From NCBI GenBank assembly GCA_025526995.1, contig JAHLKG010000002.1, positions 744,001 through 808,000 of the forward strand: a DNA stretch of 64,000 nt, written 5' to 3'. The notes beneath the pieces are model-generated. The model saw nothing but the letters and a program-made list of their open reading frames with translations, did not search any database and had not been told where the DNA came from. This document shows positions 41,566-52,322 of the stretch, piece after piece; within the stretch, counting starts at the first letter, position 1, and each line of letters opens with the position of its first letter. The DNA comes from Powellomyces hirtus (taxonomy: Eukaryota; Chytridiomycota; Chytridiomycetes; Spizellomycetales; Powellomycetaceae). A program made the position numbers and the translations under genes.

Positions 41566-42648
41566 ATGGCCCCTTTCCGCGCCCTCGCGCTCCTCTTCCT
41601 GGTCTCCTCTGCCAGTGCTTCCAATCTCTACCAACGTCAGGCTGCCAATGCCACTGCTGCTCCAGCCCCTACCGAGACACGTATTGTTGTCCCATCCACA
41701 GCTGCTCCGCCAGTTGTAACTCCTCCAGTGGTCATTCCAATCATTACGACACCCGTTGTCCCGGCTACCACTCCGATTCTCCCGGTCGTCACCTCCGTCG
41801 TGCCCGCCACAACCGCCCCAGTCGTTCCTGCGACCACACCTGTTGCTGTAACAGCCACTCCTGTCGCGCCAGTTTCTCAGCCGGCTGGCACCACCAGCAG
41901 ACCGCGTCCCGCTGCGACCACGGGGCCGGTCACCTCAACCCAGCCAGCATCCGAGACCAAAACCCCTTTGGCCGGCGGACAGATCTCGGGTGTTGACCCT
42001 ACTAGTGAGCCCTACACCGGAGTCTCAAAGACCTTGGTGATTGTGCTTGCTGCCGCTGGTTCTGCCATCGTACTTGCTGCCATTGGAATCTTCCTCTTCC
42101 GCCGCTTCGGTGTGCCCTCCTCTGAAAAGTTCAAGAAGCGCATGTCCGATGCTGGCGGTTCCACTGCTTTCCTCCACCGCAGATCCCCATCCAGTCAAAT
42201 GGAGCTTGGTGATGTATCTGGCAACATGATCGAACACCCAACCTTCGGACCCCGCCGCACATCTTCCGAAGCGTCCGCCGCTCCATCAAGCGAATCCTTG
42301 GCGCCCATGACGATGCTGCCCAGCAACTCCATCGAAGAAGACTTCCTCGGATCTATGGCCCGGAGGTCCGTCAAGCCCCTGCGCTGTGCTCCTACAGTCA
42401 GTTCTGTCTCGTCGGACCCTGCGCAAGCCCCTGACGCGTTCTACGACCAATACACATCCGCGTACTACGAGCAACAGTATGACGTGACCTCCCAGTACGC
42501 TCAACCTCAGTCATCTCAGGGGTACCCTAGGCCTTACCACCAGCAATACTCCGTGTATACACCGCACCAGCCCCAGCATTTGGGCTACGAGTACGGTGTT
42601 CACCAGGAAGGCCAACACTACGACGGTCCTCACTACGGGCACCAATAG
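41566..42648 (+). CDS. Mucin-like type I membrane protein (cell-surface sensor-like)
   Basis: One exon of 360 residues. A signal peptide (LALLFLVSSASAS, cleavage likely near residue 20) is followed by about 130 residues rich in Thr, Pro, Val and Ala with repeats such as TTPVVP and VVPATT, expected to be heavily O-glycosylated. A transmembrane helix lies near residues 153-176 (LVIVLAAAGSAIVLAAIGIFLF) and is followed by RRFG. The cytosolic tail is 180 residues, with Ser-rich and then Tyr/Gln/His-rich segments (YDQYTSAYYEQQYDVTSQY). This shape is like that of fungal wall-stress sensors such as Mid2, but there is no WSC domain and no sequence match, so function is inferred from shape only. Confidence 0.75.
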   Translation: MAPFRALALLFLVSSASASNLYQRQAANATAAPAPTETRIVVPSTAAPPVVTPPVVIPIITTPVVPATTPILPVVTSVVPATTAPVVPATTPVAVTATPVAPVSQPAGTTSRPRPAATTGPVTSTQPASETKTPLAGGQISGVDPTSEPYTGVSKTLVIVLAAAGSAIVLAAIGIFLFRRFGVPSSEKFKKRMSDAGGSTAFLHRRSPSSQMELGDVSGNMIEHPTFGPRRTSSEASAAPSSESLAPMTMLPSNSIEEDFLGSMARRSVKPLRCAPTVSSVSSDPAQAPDAFYDQYTSAYYEQQYDVTSQYAQPQSSQGYPRPYHQQYSVYTPHQPQHLGYEYGVHQEGQHYDGPHYGHQ

Positions 42649-43246
42649 ATAAAATGATATTTGCGGCGTAGTAGCATAGATGAGAAACCCGCGTACTCCT
42701 CGCTTCTTCTGTGTACAGTAAGGTAGTAGATAGATCATGTAGACAGCAATGAATATAGATATTGCTGACGATCAACGGCCTCACTCCTTGAGAGACTCTA
42801 TACAAAACTCCGACACGCGTAATCACAGCTGCGCCACAACCCAACCTCCCATTCCACAACTCCGCCGAGTCGGGGACTTTCCTACCGGGTATGTATCCGG
42901 CCCCATAAGAACAAACATTAAGAGCACAAAGGGCTATCCACCGAATAAAACGAAAAGGTATAATGACATAAGTTTTAGAAACGCAGGCGCATAATGTGTT
43001 TTTGGTTCGATCGCGGATGTGTTGTCAATGGATATTCTGATTCCATTCATCCTTCACAAAACCCTGACTTAGATAAGCTAAGGAGTATCTGTTGATTAAA
43101 GCTTCTATGACTTCTATCAGAAATTCATTCCCATTCTTAGATGGACGTTTTTGACTGCTTTGCTTGCATTAATCTATTTCGCCCGTCTCGTTTGTGAAAC
43201 CTACATACGTTCCCGCCGCATAGTTGGAAGGTCTGCTATCATAAAA
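42649..43246. other. Intergenic region, no gene seen
   Basis: About 600 bases between two plus-strand genes, A/T-richer than its neighbours from 42900 to 43140. No coding frame is convincing. An upstream in-frame extension of the next gene to 43151 lacks an ATG nearer than 43247. Confidence 0.45.
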
Positions 43247-46200
43247 ATGCCACCACCTGCCAAAGCCGGTGATGCTGCAGCGGCGCCAAACCCATTGGCA
43301 GAGTCGATCGCTCTGGTCGCCACGTCAGGGAACCATACAGTCAAATTAACACTTGAATGCCACTACGCCCTCGAAAAAGGTCTCTGGTCTCCGACATCGT
43401 TTCGGATATACCCTTACACCAAAAAGATGTCCAAACTGACGTAAAAGGATGTTGTTATTAGAGCCTCCAGCAATTCAACCGGTGACCCACCAGCGCAAAG
43501 CGCGTGGAGCCGGTGGTGGCGTGCCGGAAAAGCCTCGCAAGAGCCCTATGGATGATTATCGGAAGTTTTACTTGGTTTGGTCCATTGCAGGCGTGTACGA
43601 GGGCAAGGTGGGAAGGGCTGAGAACACATGTTGAACAAAGCCCTTGTGCTTTTCGTCAACTCTCTGCTCACTATGTATGATCTTGCAGACTGATATCCTG
43701 CTGTGGGATGGTGCGCCATGGACGTGGTCACACGACGTTCAAGTCAAATCTGTGAGCACCTCGGCCGTTATCTACCTCCACCCAGCTTGCATGAGGTCTC
43801 GTTCTTTCTAACCAACACATTCTCAGTCGTTCCTTGCCGACTTGTACGACAAACCCACCACAGTCCAAGTGTTTGAGATTGTCAAACCGGCCGAACGAGG
43901 CAACAGCGGCGGTGCTAGCGGCACGCTCAACTCGCTTCCCCGACATGTTGCTGCCAACGGCGGAGAAGATTCCATTACATTGGGCAGGGCCGGAGGACTA
44001 ATAGGGTCGCGTCTTCGGATGGGTGGGCAACTCACAGCGAATGATCGACGCATGTCCATGTCCGCGCTTGCGAAGCGACAGATTACCCTAGCCAACGCTC
44101 AATTACCCGTGCGTGAAAGGCATAATCTTGTACAACGGGCTTCGGCAATTGGATATGGAATTCAAGAAGTTGTTTTTGAACCCGCGGGCGTGCCAAGTAA
44201 CGAAACTGACGATCCTAGCGCGGCCTTGAGGAGAAAAATCACGACATGGCAGGACTCTTCAGATGATGAGGACGATACGATGCTGAAAAAGAAGAAAGAA
44301 AAAACAACAAATAATGAGCTTGCGCCGCCTCTGCAACGTCCCAACTCCGGAGGCTCCCGCGCATCATCACCCCGGAGACGCGTCTTCGAAAATCCAGATG
44401 GCACCACACTTCGCGAAGCACCCCAACCCCACCACTATGACCGTCCCGACCGTCACCTATCCGCTTCGGCCCGGAGTCGAGAGCTCGAATACGCACGTAC
44501 ATCTCCAGAACCCGGCGGACAGCAGCCCCCGCAAACACCGCCGACGTTGCGGCCGCCGGTTCCAACAGAGCGCCCGAAGAGCAGATCTCCCGTGCCCAAA
44601 GGGCGCACTTTGACCGATCGTCGCGTGATACCGCCTCCAGGACCGCCACCCGTTCAGCGCAAATCCCTTGACAAACGTCCTCCTGTCGCGGCTTCTAGAA
44701 ACGCGTCTGCACGCCCGAGGAAGAACGAAATCAAACATGAGCTTCGTGCCCGTATTGACATCGATATCTCAGACTTGTTTTGGGGTGCTTTGAACGTCAC
44801 CGCAGAGTAAGCAAATACTTCAATGTCAGCAAAGGATCCGCAGCATTCTCGCTCATGAATATCCTTCCAATTTCCTCAGAACTACATCGCGCGTTGAGGG
44901 GATGAACTATTGCCGAATGAATATGGCCCTTAACACACCCCTGCTGTCCAAGCAGCAGGAAGAAAGGTGCGCAATCCAACAACCTTGATGTCATTCTTGG
45001 ATCTTGGGCGACCTCACATTTTACATTTATCCTGGCAGTCTCAATCCGCTTTCAATTACTGTTCTCCGTGCAGACGGGATGCCAGATAAGCCCATAAACT
45101 ACTCGGAGCTCAACAAGCTCTGCAGTCCTGTGTAAGCATGCTAAAGCAGTTAAGCTCATCAGCTCTTGAATTCCTAACGCGCGGGCTTTGTTCATCTCAG
45201 GTTTACGCGGTTCAATTTCTTCTCTGACCCACATACGCACCAGTCTCTAAGCAGCCAGCGGCATGAACCTCGCGTTGCGTTCAATACTAGGCATCTGGTG
45301 CTTGCGGGATTGATTGATGAAGACGTTCTGAAAGAGGATTTAATGAGGAGGAAGCTGGTGATTGAGGTTTGTAGTCCGTTCTCACAAGATGTAGCGTCTA
45401 TTATTATCTGCATGGAGCTGGTTTCTCACTTCACGGTTCGCCATCCAGATACATGACCGAGAGCTGAAGAAATCCCCTGACATGCTAAAATTAGAGCAAG
45501 GTTGGCATTCACTGGATTACTTTGAGTTGAAGCGCTTCTTCTAACCCGCAAGGGATGCCAGAGCTTGGTGTCGAAGAGAGCGATGAGACAGCGCATACGG
45601 GCCCGTTCGGCATTGCGACTTTCGGTATACATTGTTTCAAAACACGCAATCAGCGTTGAGAGCATTCATGCTAACGGCGCTGGGCGTATTTTCAGCCTTG
45701 AATGATCTTGCCACGGGCTCTATGCTCGTGGAGATGGTGAGCCCAGTCCTACCTGGACGTGGAGGGCATCCGGGTAAGTTTTCCACTGAAGGGCTAGCAC
45801 CAGGTCAGCTGCGATGCGCTTGGGGCTCATGTCGACTTTCTTCGGGCAGGGAAAGGTGGATTGCAAGGCCGGCCGCTCCCGCCCGCTCACTGGCTAGAGG
45901 CAGGGACGACGATCGCAATCCGCGTGGAATCAAAGTATCCCGTCCTCGCAGCCAGCAGCTTGCTTGCTGGTGGTGTGTTCCGCCGAGTTGTGATAACCAC
46001 GAGGTAATTGTTCCAGCAATTTGCTTCAGACCTTCCAGTACTGACTAGATACGCTTCCACATTCTCAGCGCTCAAGATGAAGCCACCCCGCTGCTGGTTC
46101 AGCTGGCGGTTGAGAACTGCAACGCTCGCGCACTTGGGATTCGACCATCGACCGTTGGCAACACGTCGGATGAAAGCAATGAAACTGCGCTCGTCGCTAG

Positions 46201-47604
46201 AAGATTGGCCCTGCAGAATCATGTCCTGACGGAAGACGAAGCTGGAAACGCAGAGCTGGTATACTCGTATTCTGCATGTCCTTACTTCCCTCGAAGTGCA
46301 CTCAATGTTTTAAACTTGGGAAGGATATCATAACGGGGCACCATATCTTTGACGGGGAGGTTCGTATCATACTTCTGGAAGGAATCGTGGACAGCGCCGG
46401 TCTCGGAGCATTGCTGGCATCTCTGCCAAGGTAAAAAACCTGCGATGCGAGCTCTCGACGCAGCCACATTGTTTACCTCTGCGATGAATCTGCCAGCACT
46501 CCGTCTGTGCAGGTTCACGACGAGACAAGCCGCACGTACAATCAGCGGCTATGGACATCCTTCAGCACGCTCATGCATACATTCCTCGCTCGCCCAATAA
46601 AGGAACTTTTGGGGCGCACGGAGATGTATCTGAGGATGAGGACGAGTGAAGCATGTCTTACGGGACTTCAATCCTTGCAGAAAGTGGGTTGTGGCTGCGT
46701 CTTGCTACTGCTTTTTGTTTTAATCATACTTTGACGTTTAGATGTTGGATATGCATGGCGGATCCATCGACGTCTTCCCCACCATGGACATGATTCGCAC
46801 TCTCACTAACTCGTATGGAGAGAATATGGACGCGGATTACGTTCTCGCAGGTTTCGCTCCAATCATTCCATCCCATCAAAACGAGGCAGCGACGGCCGCA
46901 GAAACCCTGACTAGAGCGGAAGGCGCTGATGTTGGCGATACTTCTGCGAAGGTATGTGTGGGCACCGCTTATAAAGTCTCTTCATAATGCTCAACATTGT
47001 CGACTCTGGTGTCATTTATCTACTAGTCATCGACATTGACATTGGATGAAGATGGAACTCCCTCAGGAATGCGCCATTCACGATCCCGCCGTCTTCGACG
47101 TGAAAAGCGCGTGGACGATACCAATGATCTGTTTGAGCAGTTGATTGCTCACCGTGTTTTCCGACAACCAAATTTCGTTGCGATCAACATCAAGGTAAGT
47201 CAATATCGAACCAATCACTGCGCCTGATCTCATACAATGTGCCCGTTGCTGCACAGTTGGGGCCTTCGTCTTCGCTAGCAGTCCCTTACGAACGGAGCTA
47301 TGACCATGGGATCTACAACTACTCTATACAAAGATGCTCAACCACAGCTGAGCAAATGGAGGAGCTTCGGTTCAAGATGTCCCAGGTATTCACACGGAAA
47401 CGTCGCCGATCTGTTCCTACCGCAACCTGATACTAAGGCTACACTGGTTTTCTCGGCCAGGATCAAAACCACGTGTATTCATACGGCGGTACTTACCTGT
47501 CCCAGCTTATTCCGCGGGTAGATTATGAGGCAGAGTTGCGGAAACGAGAATGGCAGGAAAGACGGAAGTGGCAGACAGAGAGTGGATTCACGGTGGCCTC
47601 GTGA
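43247..47604 (+). CDS. CFAP92: DUF4550 protein, CFAP92-like (flagellum-associated)
   Basis: Eighteen exons: 43247..43379, 43462..43607, 43689..43751, 43827..44806, 44880..44966, 45039..45131, 45201..45366, 45449..45500, 45553..45624, 45696..45736, 45804..46003, 46069..46258, 46324..46430, 46497..46683, 46742..46951, 47027..47194, 47257..47385, 47461..47604; 1055 residues. Phases agree; only the first donor is weak. Family marks: ILLWDGAPW, LNPLSITVLRADGMP, LCSPVFTRFNFFSDPHTHQS, LVLAGLIDEDVLKEDL, KLVIEIHDREL, GPFGIATFALNDLATG, DIITGHHIFDGEVRIILLEG and RTYNQRLW. A 300-residue disordered, Pro/Arg-rich stretch fills exon 4. CFAP92/KIAA1257 proteins belong to the ciliary and flagellar set. Its presence supports a swimming zoospore. 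The end was taken at the first TGA. Confidence 0.8.
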
Positions 47605-48093
47605 GTTGCTAAGCTGAGATTACGGGACCACATTTCGTTCCTTCGTGCAGGTTATTAAGGAGCTGACAGCCCCTTTTACTATTATCCAGATATGCCGTGC
47701 CGAACAGAAAACGCATTGGCCCAGCCTTGTCGAGTTTGTGATGATAGGGACGTCACAGAGCAGAGGGGAGCAGTCTAGGTTGCACTTGATAGACCACATA
47801 GGCTTATCGATAGGGGTTGCGACTTTGTAGAGTACACATATCATAAAGCGGGTTTCGCCATGTGGTAAATTGGCCTACTATCTGAGGTTTCCTGCGATTG
47901 TTGGGGCGGGTAGGTCCGCCAGAGCGGAGTTTGTCGAGAACGAGTTCACTTGACCATTTTGGGCGTACGCGTCACGTGCGGTGATAAGTGGGCTGTAAAA
48001 GCCCAGCCTACATTATCGCGAGCCGAAGCGCATGGCTGTTGATTGACCTTGAGCTCGCTGCGAAGCACATCCCGTTGAACCCTGGAAACGACA
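47605..48093. other. Intergenic region, no gene seen
   Basis: About 490 bases between two plus-strand genes. A single open frame of about 60 codons on each strand (47620-47844) has no recognisable product. Confidence 0.45.
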
Positions 48094-49342
48094 ATGTCCA
48101 AGGAAAGAGACGCGGACGGCGACAGCTATGTCAAAGAAGAACGAAGGCAGTCCTCTGACGACGCCGGTTCGCACGGGGGCGACAACCGGGGCAGGAGCGA
48201 TGAGAGGGGCAATGACCGCGGCGGTCGTGGCGACCGAGGGGGAGATCGGCGCCAGAAGAATGGGGAGGAGGAAGTCCGTTCTTTGTTTGTTCGTGGTCTT
48301 TCAGACGGAACTAGGTTCGTTCGGTGGATCATTCTGAATTGCTAGGGACAACCTTTGTAATCAGTACTTTCTTTGTAGGTCTGAGGATTTAATGGACGCT
48401 TTCCAGGTATGATCTTAGTACGTGGCGCTGGGGAGCTATTTCTGATTGCGCGACACAGAACTACGGAAATGTGATGGATTGCTACCTTCCAATGGACTAC
48501 TACTCGGGAAAGGCTCGTGGCTTTGCATACATTCAGTACGTACCCTTGAAGATGGTGGTTCAGCTATAGTTCGAGCATCCACCACAGGAGGACGTTGGCA
48601 CGTCTATAATGGCAAATAGACTTGCCGGATGGTTATCAGAGTGCTGTTGAAAGCGTATGGGAATCTGCATTATGCATCAATTGATGAACCCTGGTTTGAT
48701 ATCTGCAGGTTTGCTACTCAGGAAGAAGCGGACAAAGCATTCCAGAAGATCGAATATATTACAATCAACGGTCGCACGCTAACCATTGAGTGGGCAGCTG
48801 GCAGGCGGAAAAGTAAGTCACCTGTCGCTACAAAGGGTCATGGAATTTGCCACTGATGAGGGATGTGCAATCAGCACCGGTGGAAATGCGTGGCCGTGGT
48901 CCGAAACACGGCGGAAATGACCGAGGGGGCGACCGAGGCGGCGACAGAGGCGGAAACCGGTATGACATTGCAGACTACGCGCTGAACATTATGTAGATTA
49001 TTGACTGAACCTCTTTGGATGTACACAGCCGACGTCGGTCCCGATCTCCGGATCGTTACAGGCCGCGAGACCGGTACGTGTTTGTTGTCTCACACATGGC
49101 GAAAGCGTATTAACTCCAGTTATAATACTTCCTACAGTCGGTCGCGATCACCTCCTCGCCGTCGAAGGTCTAGATCCCGGTCGCGAAGTCGATCTCCTCG
49201 ACGGGACCGTGGACGTCGGGACAGGCAACGCGATACGTCGCGATCGCGCTCCCCTCGGCGAGACCGCCACGCCAACAAAGTGGAGCCGCCTGTGGAACGC
49301 CGAAGAAGCGCTAGTCCCCGCTCCGGATCTCCATACCGCTAA
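48094..49342 (+). CDS. TRA2: SR-type splicing regulator, TRA2-like (RRM plus RS domain)
   Basis: Exons 48094..48314, 48379..48406, 48459..48535, 48709..48812, 48875..48959, 49029..49073 and 49138..49342 give 254 residues. The N-terminus is Asp/Arg/Gly-rich (RGGRGDRGGDRR). One RRM follows, with RNP2 LFVRGL and RNP1 KARGFAYIQ. The linker has GGDRGGDRGG repeats and the C-terminus is an RS domain (RSRSRSRSPRR). RRM in the middle with Arg/Ser-rich ends is the layout of Tra2 and related SR proteins, which bind purine-rich enhancers and steer splice-site choice. A 173-nt intron (48536-48708) interrupts the RRM and could be an alternatively spliced site, as in many SR genes. Confidence 0.85.
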
Positions 49343-49623
49343 ACAGAAGGGAATGATGGGTAACTGCTGAGATGACATACTTCAGTGCAGCAGGGATAAG
49401 TTTCTCAACATTGAATATCGAGAAAAGAGATAGCCGCTGCGTTACATCAAACTTTGCTCGTTGACTCCGTGTGACAGGAGCTGTATTGTGCCACCTTTTT
49501 GCCCTCGTAGTCGTAGGGACAAGGCCGAAAAAATCAGATTATTGAACAATGTGTGATGATAGGGAAATGCTATTGGGCGGATCCAATATATTATACAAGC
49601 GCCAGGATGAGACTGAGCACTCT

Positions 49624-50516
49624 TTAAACGACAGTTCCCGAAGAGGAGGCAATCTTGGGCCACAAGTCAGCGCACTCCTTTCCGACGGGTCCGGTGATGG
49701 CAGATCCCTTCATCTCTCCCTTGGGGTTCACAATCACACCGGCATTGTCTGAGATAGTGATACGATTAGCAATCAGAGCATTTCTGGAACGTCTGAACAT
49801 AAGTTTCCGTCTGCTTACCCTCGAAGTAAAGGTAGATGCCATCCCTCCTCCTCCACGGCTTGCGCTGACGGATGACGACGGCGGGCATGACTATGAAAAG
49901 TCAAAAAAGCTGTTAGTCTCCGTGCTCCTTCATGGCGCCTCTCCTCCCATCGGCAAAACTGTCCAACGAATCGTACCCTTCTTCCTCAGGTCAGGCTTTC
50001 CCTTCTTGACGGTGGCGAGAACCATGTCTCCGACACCGGCAGCGGGAAGACGGTTAAGACGTCCCTTAATGCCCTTGACGGAGATGATGTACAAGTTCTT
50101 GGCTCCCGAGTTGTCGGCGCAGTTCATCACCGCTCCAACGGGGAGACCAAGGGTCATCCGGAACTTGTTGCCGGAGGCTAGTAAAGACCCAGCGTTAGCG
50201 CAAAACGCTCCTCATTCAAATTCCCAACGGCCCCAAATGTAAAATCCCCATGGTACACACCTCCAGAACGTCCTGAGAGAGGCGAGAAAAAGACACAAAG
50301 GCAGCAAGGGGAGAGAGAAGTGTTTGATTAGTGTCGTTTCGAGATAGCGTCCGGCCATCGTGTGTCGGTCGGCATGCGTCGCCAAGTTTCCAAGGTCATC
50401 CATCCATCCATCCATCGTTCGATCTTCCATCGTTGTCGTTTCCACTCATCGATTCTGTTCGTGCAGCACTTCGTTCCCCCCTTCTACGATCGGTGACAAT
50501 TACCTCTTTTAGACAT
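49624..50516 (-). CDS. RPL23: Large-subunit ribosomal protein uL14
   Basis: Exons on the minus strand 50516..50504, 50272..50261, 50177..49977, 49890..49819 and 49748..49624 give 140 residues, the same length as the human protein. Exons 1 and 2 are only 13 and 12 nt and together spell MSKRGRSG. The body has [51 protein letters not shown] and the end [20 protein letters not shown]. The first intron (50503..50273, 231 nt) is the longest and holds five GATG units on the sense strand. The 3' end is convergent with the TRA2-like gene; the start is divergent from NDUFS8. Confidence 0.95.
50397..50416 (-). repeat. Five GATG units in the uL14 first intron
   Basis: Five consecutive catc units on the plus strand read as five GATG units in the sense direction of uL14. 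A looser gatgg copy lies just upstream in the sense direction (about 50430). Confidence 0.9.
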
Positions 50517-51038
50517 TTTCGAGGGATTTCTTGCTCACCGGGATGAATCGGTATGGCGGATGGGGTGGTCAAAGCCTTGCCCGCGACTGCCAAACCTGCT
50601 TGACGGCACCGACTGCCGAGGCGCTCGCCTAATGGGCGGCACAGCCACGGAGATGGCACAGCCATGGACTTCAGACTACATCTAGGCTGGGACCGCTGAA
50701 CGTTAGTCGCAAAAGGCTCTAATCAAAATGGTTCAGCCATACTTCCCAGTTTGCCTAATGACCAGATTAGAATTTGAGTCGGCACGCAAGCTGCCACGCA
50801 TGTTGGGATACCCCACTTCACAACCCCACCTTCCACCACATCTTTCACACGCGGCGGAAGAACCAACGACGATTCATTGCACACATTTCACACACAGGAT
50901 TCAAACGGCAGGACATTTTTTGGCAACGTGTACGAAACAGCACAAATTCCGCATCGCATCCTTCCCGATTTCGGATCAATTTTAACCACGTTATTTTTTG
51001 GCAGACCCTTCGTTCTGCTCTGAATTGGACAAGGCAAG
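50517..51038. promoter_or_regulatory. Divergent intergenic region between uL14 and NDUFS8
   Basis: About 520 bases between two divergent starts, both for abundant housekeeping proteins. Direct repeats of gccatgg/cacagcca type occur at about 50640-50670. No coding frame is convincing. Confidence 0.4.
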
Positions 51039-51957
<919 letters not shown>

Positions 51958-52322
51958 AGGAACAAACTATTCACCACGGCGAATTTCTGAATTTTACATT
52001 CCTCATCATACGAGAAACACTATTTTGCGGCCCATCTCTTTGCCATTTGGTTGTCACTTTCTGATGTTCATAGGTTTATGCCCAAAATCTTATATGATAT
52101 GTACTATGTACTATGACATCGGAGACATCGGAGAATTGGCCATTTGAAATTGTCTCAATCGCTCCTTCTCTGCATATTTCCCTTCGTCCTCATCCTCCTC
52201 GGTGTCTCCGTCGCCGTGTAGTGGCGAGCTTCGTCTATCTCGTGGAACTAATGAAGAAAGGCAAAACCTGGTCAGTTACTAGTACGTGTAACGCTTGGAA
52301 GTGGAACTAGGACACATACGTC
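51958..52322. other. Convergent intergenic spacer, no gene seen
   Basis: About 365 bases between the NDUFS8 and kinase 3' ends. An alternative last exon of the kinase could extend to 52279. Confidence 0.45.

Noticed and set aside
46431..46463. Very short (33-nt or less) intron in the CFAP92-like gene
   Set aside because: An acceptor further on gives the same frame with a normal 66-nt intron (46431-46496), so the longer form was preferred.
47620..47844. Frame downstream of the CFAP92-like stop on both strands
   Set aside because: Could be a further exon only with an extra splice at GTGAGT (47601); the resulting tail is five residues, so it adds nothing.
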